Shown in pieces: positions 38,587 to 53,203 of a stretch of 60,396 bases of DNA. The translations under genes were made by a program, and so were the position numbers. The first letter of the stretch is position 1. Each line of letters opens with the position of its first letter. Origin of the DNA: Fusibacter ferrireducens (lineage in GTDB: Bacteria > Bacillota > Clostridia > Peptostreptococcales > Acidaminobacteraceae); the NCBI RefSeq assembly GCF_015352425.1, contig NZ_JADKNH010000021.1, positions 1-60,396 of the forward strand. The letters are read 5' to 3'. The notes below the pieces were generated by a model that did not search any database, had not been told where the DNA came from, and saw nothing but the letters and a program-made list of their open reading frames with translations.

Positions 38587-39057
38587 TTACCATCTGTAAT
38601 GAGCAAATGCTTTATTTGCGTCAGCCATTTTGTGAGTGTCTTCTCTTTTCTTAACAGACGCACCTGTGTTGTTCGCTGCATCCATGATTTCTTTTGCCAA
38701 TCTATCTTGCATTGTTCTTTCGCCTCTTTTACGAGAGTACGTAATTAACCATCTTAGACCAAGAGTCTGTCTTCTTTCAGCTCTTACTTCCATAGGTACT
38801 TGGTAGTTTGTACCACCAACTCTTCTCGCTTTAACTTCAAGAACAGGCATGATGTTGTTCATCGCTTCTTCAAAAACTTCAAGTGCATTCTTGCCAGTTT
38901 TTTCAGCAATTTGATCAAACGCACCGTAAACGATACTTTGAGCAACACCTTTTTTACCATCATACATAATTTGATTAACTAGTTTTGATACTACCACGCT
39001 TCCATATACTGGATCTGGCAATACGCTTCTTTTAGGTACATTTCCTTTTCTAGGCAC
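38587..39057 (-). CDS. rpsG: 30S ribosomal protein S7, GTG start
   Basis: A 156-residue head assembly protein. The start is a GTG eight bases after GGAGG, giving [20 protein letters not shown]; an ATG 11 codons earlier is upstream of the Shine-Dalgarno and so is rejected. Confidence 0.97.
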   Translation of the reverse strand: MPRKGNVPKRSVLPDPVYGSVVVSKLVNQIMYDGKKGVAQSIVYGAFDQIAEKTGKNALEVFEEAMNNIMPVLEVKARRVGGTNYQVPMEVRAERRQTLGLRWLITYSRKRGERTMQDRLAKEIMDAANNTGASVKKREDTHKMADANKAFAHYRW

Positions 39058-39179
39058 TTTTCTTCCCTCCTTATAATATGTTTTGGTCATTCATCGGTAC
39101 TCGGCAATTTAATGCCGTTTGTGCGATTTACTTATTGAATTTTTTTATTGCTTCTTTTGATAATATATTACTATATAAA

Positions 39180-39201
39180 GCCCCTTCCTTTCGGAAGAGG
39201 C
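39180..39201 (-). terminator. Terminator-like hairpin between rpsL and rpsG
   Basis: GCCTCTTCC-gaaa-GGAAGGGGC followed by TTTATAT on the minus strand. It lies inside the str operon, so it may be a partial terminator or attenuator. Confidence 0.65.
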
Positions 39202-39212
39202 TGATTAACTAA

Positions 39213-39629
39213 CTACTTTTTCTTTGGTCTCTTAGCACCATATTTTGATCTCGCTTGCATTCTGTTGTTTACACCAGCAGAATCAAGTACTCCCCTAACG
39301 ATGTGATATCTACATCCAGGTAAGTCTTTTACTCTACCGCCTCTTATTAAAACAACACTATGCTCTTGTAAGTTATGACCAACACCTGGGATGTAAGCAG
39401 TTACCTCTAAGCCATTCGTTAATCTCACCCTAGCAACTTTTCTCAAAGCTGAGTTAGGTTTTTTAGGAGTTACAGTTTTAACGCTCGTACAAACTCCTCT
39501 TTTTTGAGGTGAACTCATTTTAACTGGCTTTCTCTTTAAAGTATTCATGCTTCTTTGTAATGCAGGTGCAGTTGATTTTTCTTCAATTGCAAGTCTTCCT
39601 TTTCTTACTAACTGATTTATAGTAGGCAT
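39213..39629 (-). CDS. rpsL: 30S ribosomal protein S12
   Basis: Decoding-centre protein, 138 residues. [15 protein letters not shown] has the lysine linked to streptomycin response, wild type here. [10 protein letters not shown] carries the aspartate modified by RimO in some bacteria. Confidence 0.98.
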   Translation of the reverse strand: MPTINQLVRKGRLAIEEKSTAPALQRSMNTLKRKPVKMSSPQKRGVCTSVKTVTPKKPNSALRKVARVRLTNGLEVTAYIPGVGHNLQEHSVVLIRGGRVKDLPGCRYHIVRGVLDSAGVNNRMQARSKYGAKRPKKK

Positions 39630-39661
39630 TCCTTTACAGCACCTCCTTCCTTTTATTTTAT

Positions 39662-39910
39662 CTATTTTTCAATAACCGCTGTCGCAGCACCAACGTCAAT
39701 ATTACAAGCCCTTCCAAGTTCCTTCATTGTATCGATAAAGATGATTTCTATCTCCTGTTCTGTGGCGAGTTGAATAATCCGCCTCACAACATGCTGTTCA
39801 GCATCTTTTGCAATGAAAACTAACTCAGCATGACCACTAGCCAAGACCTTTGTTGTTTGCTTGACTCCAATGACCAATTTGGGATTGTTGGATAGTTCAT
39901 TTATCTGCAT
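39662..39910 (-). CDS. L7Ae-family ribosomal protein, YbxF-like
   Basis: An 82-residue K-turn RNA-binding protein between rpoC and rpsL, the usual place of ybxF/rplGB in Firmicutes. [27 protein letters not shown] matches the L7Ae fold. AAGGAGG precedes the ATG at 39910; the longer frame adds 24 unlikely residues. Confidence 0.9.
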   Translation of the reverse strand: MQINELSNNPKLVIGVKQTTKVLASGHAELVFIAKDAEQHVVRRIIQLATEQEIEIIFIDTMKELGRACNIDVGAATAVIEK

Positions 39911-40008
39911 ACGGTGTCCCTCCTTTGAAGTCGCCAATATGCACTTCATCATTTTAACACCATAAATTTTGGCTGTCAACAAAATTTATGTTAAATACTC
40001 TTAAAGGA

Positions 40009-43000
40009 TTACTCCATTTCCAATGAGAAAGTGTCTTTTGACTTGACTGCTATATCACGATAATATCTCATACCTGTTCCTGCTGGGATCAGTTTACCGA
40101 TAATAACGTTTTCTTTAAGTCCAAGTAATCGATCTTCTTTGCCATTGATTGCAGCTTCCGTTAAAACTCTAGTGGTCTCTTGGAAAGATGCAGCCGATAA
40201 GAAGGATTCAGTTGCCAATGATGCTTTGGTAATTCCCAATAGAGATCTCGATCCAGTAGCCGGAACGCCACCTTCTTCTTCAATCTGGCTATTGATTCTA
40301 TTAAACTCTTTTAAGCTGATAACGCTACCTGGCAACACAAGTGAATCACCCGATTCGTCAACTTTAACTTTAGAGAGCATTTGCTTAACGATGATTTCAA
40401 TATGCTTGTCATTGATATCAACGCCTTGTAGACGATATACTTTTTGTACTTCTTTAATGATGTACTCTCTTACGCCTTTCACACCAACCGCTCTAAGCAA
40501 ATCATGAGGATTGATTGAGCCCTCAGTAATCGGTTGACCTGAATAAACTCTGTCATCTTCTTTTACTTTAAGTCGAGCGCCAAAGACGATTTGAGAGGCG
40601 TGCTGTTCTCCAGAATCCGAGGTAATGACAACCTCTTTCTTCTTCTTTGTTTCCTTAAATGAAATAACACCATCCGTTTCAGCAATAACAGCAAGTCCTT
40701 TAGGTTTTCTAGCTTCAAAAAGCTCTTCAACCCTTGGAAGACCCTGTGTGATATCGCCGCCGGCTACCCCGCCTGTATGGAATGTTCTCATTGTAAGCTG
40801 AGTACCTGGCTCTCCGATGGACTGTGCCGCAATAATACCAACAGCCTCTCCAATGTGTACGGGTTTGCCAGTTGCAAGGTTGAGTCCATAACATTTAGAG
40901 CACACACCATACTGCGTTTCACAAGTTAACACTGATCTGATCTTAAGCTTGTCGTAACCTGCTTTTACAATTTTATCTGCAATTCTCTCGGAAATAATTT
41001 TATCTTTAGAACAAAGTAGCTCTCCTGTTTCTGGATGGAAAACATCCTGTACAGGATAACGACCTAAAATTCTTTCTTGCAATGGTTCAATCAATTCGTT
41101 GCCATCACGGAACTCGACAACCTCAATACCCGATTCACTCTCACAATCCACTTCTCTGACGATAACTTCTTGGCTGACGTCAACAAGTCTTCTAGTAAGG
41201 TAACCTGAATCGGCTGTACGAAGTGCTGTATCGGCAAGACCTTTACGTGCACCTGTAGTTGAAATAAAGTATTCAAGAACCGATAGGCCTTCACGGAAAT
41301 TGGATATGATCGGAATCTCTACCGTTTTACCAAGTGCATTGGCCATCAGACCACGCATACCCGCAAGCTGTCTAATTTGGTTCTTAGAACCCCTCGCTCC
41401 AGAATCCGCCATGATCTTGATGTTGTTTAAAGTAGAGAGGTTTATCATTAAGGCATCCGTTACATCGTCCGTTGTCTTAGTCCAAGTCTGAATGATCTTT
41501 TCATAACGATCTTCATCGGAAATCAAACCTCTTCTGTAAGCTACTTGATATTTATCAACGACTTCTCTTGCTTTTTCAATGAGTGCTTGTTTAGCTTCAG
41601 GTACAACCATATCGGATACCGAAACTGTTATTGCCGCTTTTGTTGAGTATTTGAATCCCATATTTTTAAGGTGATCCAGAAGCTCAGCAGTCTTGGTATT
41701 TCCGTGTTCGTTAAAACATCTTGCAATAATTTCTTCAAGATTTTTTTTCTTACACAGGAAGTCTACTTCAAGCGCGTATGGTTCTTCAGATCTTTCTACA
41801 AAACCTAGATCTTGTGGAATGTTCTCATTAAAAATAAAACGTCCAACAGTACTTTCAACGATAACGCTTCTGTTCTCATCTTTAAGGAATCGTCTCATTT
41901 TCACTCTTGTATGAAGGTCAATTGCCTTATTGAAGTAAGCTAATTGCAGCTCTTCGTAATCTTTAAACACTCTTATTTTTTCAGGTTGATCTTCTTTTTC
42001 ATAAGTCAAATAATATGCGCCAAGGACCATATCCTGAGATGGTGTTGTAATTGGTCTTCCATCTTTTGGTGCCAATATATTGTTAACAGAGAGCATTAAG
42101 AATCTTGCTTCTGCTTGTGCTTCTACTGAAAGCGGCACATGGACTGCCATCTGGTCACCGTCAAAGTCGGCATTGTATGCAGTACATACGAGTGGATGAA
42201 GTCTTATCGCTTTACCCTCAACCAATACGGGTTCAAACGCTTGAATACCCAATCTATGAAGTGTTGGAGCACGGTTTAAAAGAACTGGATGTTCTTTGAT
42301 AACATCTTCAACAATCGCCCAAACCTCTGGTTTTACGCGTTCAACCATTCTCTTCGCACTTTTAATGTTGTGAACATAGCCGTCTCTGACAAGACGCTTC
42401 ATAACGAAAGGTTTAAAGAGTTCAAGTGCCATTTTCTTTGGCAAACCACACTGGTAGAATTTGAGTTCAGGTCCGACAACGATAACCGAACGGCCTGAGT
42501 AGTCAACCCTTTTACCCAGTAAGTTTTGTCTGAAACGCCCTTGCTTACCTTTTAAAAGGTCTGATAAAGACTTAAGCGGTCTATTACCAGGTCCTGTAAC
42601 CGGACGACCTCTTCTACCATTGTCAATAAGCGCATCGACTGCTTCTTGAAGCATACGCTTTTCATTTCTAACAATAATATCTGGTGCGCCAAGTTCTAAA
42701 AGCCTTTTAAGTCGATTGTTTCTATTAATAACTCTTCTATAAAGATCATTTAAGTCTGCTGTTGCGAAACGACCACCATCCAGCTGCACCATTGGTCTAA
42801 GATCTGGTGGGATAACGGGTACGACGTCTAGAATCATCCATTCAGGATCATTACCAGATTGTCTAAACGCTTCAACAACTTCAAGTCTTCTTACAATTCT
42901 TACTTTTTTCTGTCCAGAACTGTCTTTCAAAAGTGCTTTAAGCTCCTTTGCAAGCGCTTCAAGGTCCACTTGCTGCAAAATCTCTTTGATAGCTTCTGCA

Positions 43001-43512
43001 CCCATCATTGCTCTGAAAGCATTTCCATACTTTTCTCTATATTGACCATACTCACTTTCTGTCAATAATTGCTTTCTTTCAAGGCTAGTTTCACCTGGAT
43101 CGATTACAACATATGAAGCGAAGTAAAGTACTTTTTCTAGAGATCTTGGAGACAAATCAAGCAGAATACCCATTTTAGATGGAATTCCCTTGAAATACCA
43201 AATGTGAGATACTGGCGCTGCAAGTTCAATATGTCCCATGCGCTCGCGTCTGACTTTTGATTTAGTAACTTCTACACCACATCGGTCACACACAACACCT
43301 TTATATCTTACTTTTTTATATTTACCACAATGACACTCCCAGTCCTTTGTTGGACCAAAGATCTTTTCACAGAAAAGACCTTCCTTTTCAGGTTTGAGCG
43401 TTCTATAATTGATCGTTTCCGGTTTTTTCACTTCACCCTTTGACCAAGATCTGATTTTATTTGGTGAAGCTAAGCCTATTCTAATGGAATCAAAATTATT
43501 GAATTCTATCAA
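40009..43512 (-). CDS. rpoC: RNA polymerase beta' subunit
   Basis: Catalytic subunit, 1167 residues. The N-terminal zinc site is [35 protein letters not shown] holds the three aspartates that chelate magnesium. A second zinc cluster ([15 protein letters not shown]) lies near residue 885. The lineage-specific insertions of proteobacteria are absent. It begins 32 bp after rpoB. Confidence 0.99.
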   Translation of the reverse strand: MIEFNNFDSIRIGLASPNKIRSWSKGEVKKPETINYRTLKPEKEGLFCEKIFGPTKDWECHCGKYKKVRYKGVVCDRCGVEVTKSKVRRERMGHIELAAPVSHIWYFKGIPSKMGILLDLSPRSLEKVLYFASYVVIDPGETSLERKQLLTESEYGQYREKYGNAFRAMMGAEAIKEILQQVDLEALAKELKALLKDSSGQKKVRIVRRLEVVEAFRQSGNDPEWMILDVVPVIPPDLRPMVQLDGGRFATADLNDLYRRVINRNNRLKRLLELGAPDIIVRNEKRMLQEAVDALIDNGRRGRPVTGPGNRPLKSLSDLLKGKQGRFRQNLLGKRVDYSGRSVIVVGPELKFYQCGLPKKMALELFKPFVMKRLVRDGYVHNIKSAKRMVERVKPEVWAIVEDVIKEHPVLLNRAPTLHRLGIQAFEPVLVEGKAIRLHPLVCTAYNADFDGDQMAVHVPLSVEAQAEARFLMLSVNNILAPKDGRPITTPSQDMVLGAYYLTYEKEDQPEKIRVFKDYEELQLAYFNKAIDLHTRVKMRRFLKDENRSVIVESTVGRFIFNENIPQDLGFVERSEEPYALEVDFLCKKKNLEEIIARCFNEHGNTKTAELLDHLKNMGFKYSTKAAITVSVSDMVVPEAKQALIEKAREVVDKYQVAYRRGLISDEDRYEKIIQTWTKTTDDVTDALMINLSTLNNIKIMADSGARGSKNQIRQLAGMRGLMANALGKTVEIPIISNFREGLSVLEYFISTTGARKGLADTALRTADSGYLTRRLVDVSQEVIVREVDCESESGIEVVEFRDGNELIEPLQERILGRYPVQDVFHPETGELLCSKDKIISERIADKIVKAGYDKLKIRSVLTCETQYGVCSKCYGLNLATGKPVHIGEAVGIIAAQSIGEPGTQLTMRTFHTGGVAGGDITQGLPRVEELFEARKPKGLAVIAETDGVISFKETKKKKEVVITSDSGEQHASQIVFGARLKVKEDDRVYSGQPITEGSINPHDLLRAVGVKGVREYIIKEVQKVYRLQGVDINDKHIEIIVKQMLSKVKVDESGDSLVLPGSVISLKEFNRINSQIEEEGGVPATGSRSLLGITKASLATESFLSAASFQETTRVLTEAAINGKEDRLLGLKENVIIGKLIPAGTGMRYYRDIAVKSKDTFSLEME

Positions 43513-43544
43513 GGGCTACCTCTCCCTTCTAATAATAATCACTA

Positions 43545-47219
<3,675 letters not shown>

Positions 47220-47347
47220 TAAAATTTTCACCCCTTGTGTAATAAAAAATATTGTATCATAAAAGGAACTAATCCTTTTTTACCTTCTCTACTATAAAGT
47301 TTTAAAACGCAAAAACTCCATTTTAAACATACTTATAGCATTATAGA

Positions 47348-47376
47348 ATAATATCACACATCAAGACACGTGTCAA
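47348..47376 (-). promoter_or_regulatory. Promoter of rpoB-rpoC
   Basis: Minus-strand TTGACA (47371-47376), 17-bp spacer, TATTAT (47348-47353). Confidence 0.8.
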
Positions 47377-47432
47377 CATCATTTTATAGGTTTGTTTAAA
47401 ATAGAGTTTTTCATTTTTGTAATATCTAAATT

Positions 47433-47462
47433 AAATAGCCACCAAACTTTTGGTGGCTATTT
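47433..47462 (-). terminator. Terminator or attenuator after rplL
   Basis: AAATAGCCACCAAA and TTTGGTGGCTATTT form a 14-bp perfect stem around a two-base loop, then TTT on the minus strand. It lies 16 bp past rplL. Confidence 0.8.
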
Positions 47463-47477
47463 ATATTCAGTTACTGA

Positions 47478-47843
47478 CTATTTTAATTCTACTGCTGCAC
47501 CAGCTTCTTCTAATTTAGCTTTAATTGCTTCAGCATCTTCTTTAGAAACGCCAGCTTTAACAGGTTGTGGCGCGCCATCTACCAAATCTTTAGCTTCTTT
47601 TAAGCCAAGACCAGTGATTTCTCTAACCACTTTGATAACGCCGATTTTTTTAGCGCCAGCATTTGCTAAGATAACATCAAATTCTGATTTTTCTTCTACT
47701 GCTTCAGCGCCTGCGCCTGCTGCTACTGCTACTACTGGAGCAGATGCAGATACACCGAACTCAGCTTCGCAAGCTTCTACTAATTCTTTAATTTCTAAAA
47801 TACTCATGCCTTTAATGGCTTCAATAATTTGCTCTTTAGTCAT
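47478..47843 (-). CDS. rplL: 50S ribosomal protein L7/L12
   Basis: A 121-residue stalk protein that recruits GTPase factors. An N-terminal dimerisation domain, an alanine-rich hinge ([18 protein letters not shown]) and the C-terminal domain ([15 protein letters not shown]) are visible. ATG at 47843 follows GGAGG; the longer frame is rejected. Confidence 0.98.
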   Translation of the reverse strand: MTKEQIIEAIKGMSILEIKELVEACEAEFGVSASAPVVAVAAGAGAEAVEEKSEFDVILANAGAKKIGVIKVVREITGLGLKEAKDLVDGAPQPVKAGVSKEDAEAIKAKLEEAGAAVELK

Positions 47844-47879
47844 TGTTTTACACCTCCGGATTTTTAACAAGCACTCAAT

Positions 47880-48377
47880 TTATGCTTGTGCTTCTTTTTC
47901 TTTAATAAGATTTGATAAGAAATAAGCGAAGTTTGAAACTGGCGCCTTGACACTGCCAAGGAATCTGCCAATGAGAACTTCTTTTGATGGTAAATCTGCA
48001 ATTTGAATAATCTGTTCGAGATTACAATAGCTGCCGTCAACAACACCTGATTTTAATTCAAGGTTTTTATGTGCTTTAGCAAACTCTTTAACAATTTTAG
48101 CTGGTACAACTGCATCTTCGATACCGAAAGCAATTGCGTTTGGACCAGTCAAATCTTGAGATAATGGTTCGAATGCTGTATCTTTAATCGCCAATTTTAC
48201 TAAGTTATTTTTGTAAACTTTGTAATCAACGCCAGCTGCTCTAAACTTACTTCTAAGTTCAGTTGACTCTTCAACCGTTAAACCTCTGTAATCTACAAGA
48301 ACAGCAGACTTAGCAGATGAAAATTTCTCTTTGATTTCTTCAACAACAATCTTCTTGTTTTCAAGATTTTGTGACAT
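47880..48377 (-). CDS. rplJ: 50S ribosomal protein L10
   Basis: A 165-residue stalk base protein that binds L12 dimers through its C-terminal helix. VLVDYRGLTVEESTELR and VYKNNLVKLA are typical. It is regulated by the leader upstream. Confidence 0.98.
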   Translation of the reverse strand: MSQNLENKKIVVEEIKEKFSSAKSAVLVDYRGLTVEESTELRSKFRAAGVDYKVYKNNLVKLAIKDTAFEPLSQDLTGPNAIAFGIEDAVVPAKIVKEFAKAHKNLELKSGVVDGSYCNLEQIIQIADLPSKEVLIGRFLGSVKAPVSNFAYFLSNLIKEKEAQA

Positions 48378-48404
48378 TTGTCCACCTCCTTGTTTATATT
48401 AAAT

Positions 48405-48510
48405 AAAGCCTCTCTTCCGTAGACAAGAGAGGCTATAATTTATCGAAATAAACTATTTATCCTTACCTCGGTAGGAAATTAAGCTCACGCACCTACTGTC
48501 TACGGTTTGC
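48405..48510 (-). promoter_or_regulatory. L10 leader RNA with attenuator
   Basis: The minus-strand leader contains CCGTAGACAGTAGGTGCG and CCTACCGAGGT, as in the Firmicute L10 leader. AGCCTCTCTT-(loop)-AAGAGAGGCT then TTTATTT is a terminator at 48407-48434. Its loop contains GTCTACGG, complementary over 8 bp to the CCGTAGAC at 48498-48505, an evident antiterminator. Binding of L10 (with L12) would favour termination. Confidence 0.85.
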
Positions 48511-48531
48511 ATTCATTTTTACAACAACGTA

Positions 48532-48560
48532 ATTCTATCAGAGAAATCACTTATTGTCAA
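48532..48560 (-). promoter_or_regulatory. Promoter of rplJ-rplL
   Basis: Minus-strand TTGACA (48555-48560), 17-bp spacer, TAGAAT (48532-48537), directly after the rplA stop. Confidence 0.75.
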
Positions 48561-49253
48561 TTATAATTTTGCTGCATTCACTTTGATACCAGGACCCATT
48601 GTTGTTGCTAAAGTAACACTTCTTAAATAAGTACCTTTAGCAGCAGCTGGTTTAGCTTTAACTACGGCTTCTATCAATCCACTCATGTTTTCTTGAAGTT
48701 GAGCTTCTGTAAAAGATGCTTTACCGATAGAAACATGAATAATATTGGTTTTGTCCAATCTGTACTCTACTTTACCTGCTTTAATTTCGTTAACAGCTTT
48801 CTCGATATCAAAAGTTACAGTTCCTGATTTAGGGTTTGGCATTAACCCTTTTGGACCTAACACTCTACCAAGTCGTCCAAGTTGACCCATCATGTCTGGT
48901 GTTGCCACGATTACATCATAATCAAACCAGTTTTCATTTTGGATTTTAGCGATGATATCTTCTGCACCGAAGAAATCTGCGCCAGCTTTTTCAGCTTCAG
49001 TTGCTTTTTCGCCTTTTGCGATAACAAGCACTCTTTTAGTATTACCAGTACCATGCGGTAATACAATCGCACCTCTTACTTGTTGATCAGCATGTCTACC
49101 ATCAACACCTAATTTAATGTGCAATTCTACAGTTTCATCGAACTTAGCTTTCGCTGTTTGTTTCACTAATTTTATCGCTTCATCAAGTTCATAGAATTTA
49201 TCTTTTTCTATAAGCTTAACGGCTTCTTGATAATTCTTACCTCTTTTAGGCAT
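48561..49253 (-). CDS. rplA: 50S ribosomal protein L1
   Basis: A 230-residue protein of the mobile L1 stalk, which also often represses its own m[23 protein letters not shown] is the conserved segment. Confidence 0.98.
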   Translation of the reverse strand: MPKRGKNYQEAVKLIEKDKFYELDEAIKLVKQTAKAKFDETVELHIKLGVDGRHADQQVRGAIVLPHGTGNTKRVLVIAKGEKATEAEKAGADFFGAEDIIAKIQNENWFDYDVIVATPDMMGQLGRLGRVLGPKGLMPNPKSGTVTFDIEKAVNEIKAGKVEYRLDKTNIIHVSIGKASFTEAQLQENMSGLIEAVVKAKPAAAKGTYLRSVTLATTMGPGIKVNAAKL

Positions 49254-49318
49254 TTTTCTTCCTCCTTCGTGGTTTTAACGGTGATTCCTCCCACTACAAA
49301 AAACGGTTCAAAACAATA

Positions 49319-49744
49319 TTAGTCTTCTACTACGAATCCCATACTTCTTGCTGTACCTTCGATCATGCTCATAGCCGCTTCAACACTACCAGCATTTAAA
49401 TCAGGCATTTTAAGTTCTGCAATTTCTTTAATTTTCGCTCTTTTTACAGTTGCTACTTTTTTCTTATTTGGTTCACTTGATCCGCTCTCTACGCCAGCTG
49501 CTTTTTTCAATAAAATTGCCGCTGGAGGCGTTTTAGTGATAAATGTGTATGATCTATCTTGGTATACAGTAATTACTACCGGAATGATCAAACCTGCTTG
49601 ATCTGCTGTTTTTGCATTGAATTCTTTACAGAATTGCATAATATTCACACCTTGTTGACCAAGAGCTGGACCAACTGGTGGTGCTGGTGTTGCTTTTCCT
49701 GCAGGAATTTGTAACTTAACTAGGCCTGTAACTTTTTTAGCCAT
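49319..49744 (-). CDS. rplK: 50S ribosomal protein L11
   Basis: A 141-residue protein of the GTPase centre, [20 protein letters not shown] at the start. RSMGFVVED is near the end. Confidence 0.98.
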   Translation of the reverse strand: MAKKVTGLVKLQIPAGKATPAPPVGPALGQQGVNIMQFCKEFNAKTADQAGLIIPVVITVYQDRSYTFITKTPPAAILLKKAAGVESGSSEPNKKKVATVKRAKIKEIAELKMPDLNAGSVEAAMSMIEGTARSMGFVVED

Positions 49745-49768
49745 TTACAGTGCACCTCCTTGATTTAT

Positions 49769-50293
49769 TTAATCCTTTTGTATTTGGTCGAATCCTAATT
49801 CGACTGGGGTTTCCCTACCAAACATTGAAATCAACGCTTTGATAGATTGTCTTTCCAAATGAATCTCTTCAACTGTTCCAATAAAGCTCTCAAAGGGCCC
49901 AGATGTCACCGTGATTGAGTCGCCGATTTCAAAGTCGACCTCAACACTTCTCTTCTCTAATCCCATCGTCAAAACTTCTTCTTCAGTTAAAGGAATCGGT
50001 TTGGAACCCGGACCTACGAATCCAGTAACGCCACGCGTGTTTCTCACAACGTACCACGATTCATCTGTCATAATCATTTTTACTAACGCATAACCTGGGA
50101 AGATTTTTTTAGATTTATCTTTTCTTTTGCCATTTTTAATCTCAACTACGGTTTCCGTTGGGACGACAACTTCTATGATAACATCCTCCATGCCTCTATT
50201 TTCAACGATTTTCTCGATATTTGCCTTCACTTTGTTTTCATGTCCTGAATAAGTGTGGACAACATACCATCTCGCTTGATCAGTTTCCGCCAT
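49769..50293 (-). CDS. nusG: Transcription elongation factor NusG
   Basis: A 174-residue protein that binds RNA polymerase. The NGN domain (ARWYVVHTYSGHENKVKANI to about residue 110) is followed by a KOW domain (GDSITVTSGPFESFIGTVEE). It follows secE, the usual secE-nusG pair. Confidence 0.98.
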   Translation of the reverse strand: MAETDQARWYVVHTYSGHENKVKANIEKIVENRGMEDVIIEVVVPTETVVEIKNGKRKDKSKKIFPGYALVKMIMTDESWYVVRNTRGVTGFVGPGSKPIPLTEEEVLTMGLEKRSVEVDFEIGDSITVTSGPFESFIGTVEEIHLERQSIKALISMFGRETPVELGFDQIQKD

Positions 50294-50344
50294 GTTCTCT
50301 CGGTTTTAGAACCTCAAACCTCCTCCCATTGCTATTTGATTAGC

Positions 50345-50551
50345 CTAAGCAAATAAGTTAAATAAGAACTTGAAGATTGCGTCTAGAGCGCCAATTGTAA
50401 CCGCTGAAACAAAACACATCGCTAACACTACAAGCGTGTATTGCCATACGTCTTTTCTTGTTGGCCAAGTTACTTTTTTAACCTCACTTCTTACACCTTT
50501 AAAAAACTTGCCTGCGCTTGGTTTCTTTTCTTTCACATTACTAGAAGCCAT
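50345..50551 (-). CDS. secE: Preprotein translocase subunit SecE
   Basis: A 68-residue single-span subunit. The cytoplasmic FFKGVRSEVKKVTWPTRKDV is the diagnostic amphipathic helix, followed by one membrane helix. It stabilises SecY. Confidence 0.97.
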   Translation of the reverse strand: MASSNVKEKKPSAGKFFKGVRSEVKKVTWPTRKDVWQYTLVVLAMCFVSAVTIGALDAIFKFLFNLFA

Positions 50552-50581
50552 TTATCTCAACCCCTTACTCTAATTTTGAAA

Positions 50582-50731
50582 CTACTTAGTCTCTTTATGA
50601 AGCGTGTGTTTTTTACAGAATTTGCAGTATTTGTTCATTTCAATTCTGTCTGGGTTGTTTCTTTTGTTCTTTGTAGTGTTGTAATTTCTGTTTTTACACT
50701 CAGTACATGCTAATGTGATATTAACTCTCAT
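50582..50731 (-). CDS. rpmG: 50S ribosomal protein L33, zinc form
   Basis: A 49-residue protein, [17 protein letters not shown] onward, with four cysteines (CTEC ... CKFC) that bind zinc. ATG at 50731 follows GGAGGTGTCAAA; the longer frame is rejected. Confidence 0.97.
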   Translation of the reverse strand: MRVNITLACTECKNRNYNTTKNKRNNPDRIEMNKYCKFCKKHTLHKETK

Positions 50732-50805
50732 TTTGACACCTCCTACAACGACTATTGTCCGTGCCTGGCAATGCACACTATACTCCACTATAACATTACT
50801 AATTA

Positions 50806-50834
50806 AACCTATCACAAAACCATTCTATTGTCAA
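50806..50834 (-). promoter_or_regulatory. Candidate promoter of rpmG-secE-nusG
   Basis: Minus-strand TTGACA (50829-50834), 17-bp spacer, TAGGTT (50806-50811). The -10 is weak. The remaining 309-bp gap holds only the tufB terminator. Confidence 0.5.
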
Positions 50835-50895
50835 CAAAGCATTTACCTATTTTAGGTATGAATTATTATTAACATTTTGGATTGTTCTAAGTTAA

Positions 50896-50923
50896 ATAAG
50901 GACTAGTTGCCACTAGTCCTTAT
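50896..50923 (-). terminator. Terminator of tufB
   Basis: ATAAGGACTAGT and ACTAGTCCTTAT, a 12-bp perfect stem with a four-base loop, then TTTAACTT on the minus strand. Confidence 0.75.
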
Positions 50924-51040
50924 CTTCTAATTGAGTTGTTAGAAAATATAGTTTAGTCAGATTAAGTTTTAATTACCTATAGTATTTTATACCACTTCTC
51001 ATTCTTTTTCAATAAAAGATTTTAAAAGTGAAGATTTATT

Positions 51041-52231
51041 TTATTGAGTGATCTTGTTAACGTTACCAGAACCTACTGTTCTACCACCTTCACGAATTGA
51101 GAATTTTACACCTTCTTCAATTGCGATTGGTGAAATCAGTTCGATGCTCATTTCAACGTTATCGCCAGGCATACACATTTCAACGCCTTCTGGTAAGTTA
51201 ATTGATCCTGTTACGTCTGTTGTTCTGAAGAAGAACTGTGGTCTGTATCCTTTAAAGAATGGTGTATGTCTTCCACCCTCTTCTTTTGTAAGAACGTATA
51301 CTTGTGCTTCGAATTTCGTATGTGGTTTGATTGTGCCTGGTTTAGCAAGAACTTGTCCTCTTTGGATATCTGTTCTTTGTACACCTCTTAATAATAAACC
51401 TACGTTATCGCCTGCTTGTCCTTGATCCAATAATTTCTTGAACATTTCAACGCCTGTTACAACTACTTTTCTTGGCGCTTCAGTAAGTCCTACGATTTCT
51501 ACTTCTTCTGATACTTTGATGATACCTCTGTCAATTCTACCTGTTGCAACTGTTCCTCTACCTGTGATAGAGAATACGTCTTCCACTGGCATTAAGAATG
51601 GTTTGTCTGTTGCTCTTTCCGGTTGTGGAATGTACTCATCGATTACGTTGAATAATTCAATGATTTTTTCTGCCCACTCTGCATCGCCCTCAAGCGCTTT
51701 AAGTGCAGATCCTCTGATGATTGGTGTATCATCGCCTGGGAAATCGTATTCTGTTAATAAATCTCTTACTTCCATTTCAACAAGTTCTAATAACTCTTCA
51801 TCATCTACCATGTCACATTTGTTTAAGAAAACAACGATATATGGCACGCCTACTTGTCTAGAAAGAAGGATATGCTCTCTTGTTTGTGGCATTGGACCAT
51901 CTGCTGCTGATACAACTAGGATAGATCCGTCCATTTGTGCTGCACCTGTGATCATGTTTTTAACGTAGTCAGCATGGCCTGGGCAGTCAACGTGAGCATA
52001 ATGTCTCGCTGGTGTTTCGTACTCAACGTGAGCTGTAGAGATTGTGATCCCTCTTTCTCTCTCTTCTGGTGCTTTATCGATATTATCAAAATCTACTTTT
52101 TGTCCTAAAGCGTATTTTTCGAATAATACTTTTGTAATCGCTGCTGTTAATGTTGTTTTACCGTGGTCAACGTGACCAATTGTTCCGATATTACAATGCG
52201 GTTTATTTCTTTCGAATTTTTGCTTTGCCAT
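51041..52231 (-). CDS. tufB: Elongation factor Tu, copy 2
   Basis: Same 396-residue product as the copy at 35262-36452. About ten base differences were counted by eye over 1191 bp, all silent. Similarity stops near the stop codon and continues only into the Shine-Dalgarno, so gene conversion is likely. It is monocistronic, between sigH and rpmG. No strong promoter was found in the 218-bp gap upstream. Confidence 0.99.
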   Translation of the reverse strand: MAKQKFERNKPHCNIGTIGHVDHGKTTLTAAITKVLFEKYALGQKVDFDNIDKAPEERERGITISTAHVEYETPARHYAHVDCPGHADYVKNMITGAAQMDGSILVVSAADGPMPQTREHILLSRQVGVPYIVVFLNKCDMVDDEELLELVEMEVRDLLTEYDFPGDDTPIIRGSALKALEGDAEWAEKIIELFNVIDEYIPQPERATDKPFLMPVEDVFSITGRGTVATGRIDRGIIKVSEEVEIVGLTEAPRKVVVTGVEMFKKLLDQGQAGDNVGLLLRGVQRTDIQRGQVLAKPGTIKPHTKFEAQVYVLTKEEGGRHTPFFKGYRPQFFFRTTDVTGSINLPEGVEMCMPGDNVEMSIELISPIAIEEGVKFSIREGGRTVGSGNVNKITQ

Positions 52232-52361
52232 TTTGAATATTCCTCCCTTAATTTATATAATATTTTTTGAAATTGCTTATAGCTTAAATTGATTTCATTC
52301 AGCCTTATCAGGCATTATGTATCCTACTTTAAGATCATTAAGCACTTTCTAATATTTATTA

Positions 52362-52382
52362 AATAAATGCCTTGCATTTATT
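52362..52382 (-). terminator. Terminator-like hairpin after sigH
   Basis: AATAAATGC-aag-GCATTTATT, a 9-bp perfect stem with TTATTTAAT on the minus strand. AT-rich, so moderately supported. Confidence 0.5.
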
Positions 52383-52449
52383 CAAGAACAAATCATAAGA
52401 TTTAAACACTTTACTTTAACATAATCAGCGTAATATGAAAAGACATCTT

Positions 52450-53088
52450 TCAATTTTTATCTTCTAAAAATTTTTCCAACTTCTTTTTGACCCGTTGAAG
52501 CGCATTGTCTATAGACTTCACATGTCGATTCATTTGAACCGCTATTTCTTGATAAGACCTGCCATCTAAGTAAGCATTCAAAACTTGCCATTCCAAATCG
52601 CTCAGGACTTCACCCATCTTGGCTTCAATCATGTCAAGCTCTTCACGTCTAATAACCAAATGTTCTGGATCAAGCTCTTTACTGTTGGTCACCATCTCGT
52701 ACATAGATCGATCAGACTCTTCATCAAAAATGGGTTTGTTCAGGGAAACATATGAGTTGAGTGGAATATGTTTCTGTCTTGTGGCTGTTTTTATGGCAGT
52801 GATCATTTGTCTTTTAATGCATAGCTCTGCAAATGTGCGAAAAGAAGATATTTTGTCAGGTTTGTAGTCTCTAATCGCTTTGAACAAGCCAATCATGCCC
52901 TCTTGTATAATATCCTCGCGATCTGCACCTATCAGAAAATAAGTTCTCGCTTTTGATCTAACGAAATTTTTATATTTTTTAATAAGTGCCTCTTGTGCTT
53001 TGGAATCCCCTTTTTTTGCAAGTTCTACTAGAATTTCTTCATTTAAAAAGTCAAAACTCGATCTGTCTGTATTTATTAGTCGCTCCAT
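52450..53088 (-). CDS. sigH: RNA polymerase sigma-H factor (sporulation, transition state)
   Basis: A 212-residue sigma factor. Region 2 (DREDIIQEGMIGLFKAIRDY ... SSFRTFAELCIKRQMITAI) and region 4 (SYQEIAVQMNRHVKSIDNAL) are intact. Its position next to rlmB, upstream of tuf and rpmG-secE-nusG, is that of sigH in Bacillus and Clostridium. In Bacillus it drives early sporulation and competence genes. Its presence supports a spore-forming lineage but does not prove sporulation. Confidence 0.95.
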   Translation of the reverse strand: MERLINTDRSSFDFLNEEILVELAKKGDSKAQEALIKKYKNFVRSKARTYFLIGADREDIIQEGMIGLFKAIRDYKPDKISSFRTFAELCIKRQMITAIKTATRQKHIPLNSYVSLNKPIFDEESDRSMYEMVTNSKELDPEHLVIRREELDMIEAKMGEVLSDLEWQVLNAYLDGRSYQEIAVQMNRHVKSIDNALQRVKKKLEKFLEDKN

Positions 53089-53203
53089 TCAGAAATCCTC
53101 CACTACTTACAAACGCATACTAAACTATTCTATTTTACATTAAAATACATACTCAAACTCACAAAATCATTATATATTATTAATATTCGCATCGTCAAGC
53201 AGT

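Noticed and set aside
51041-52231. Shadow frames on the plus strand of both tuf genes (up to 176 codons)
   Set aside because: They are complements of conserved EF-Tu coding sequence, duplicated only because the genes are identical.
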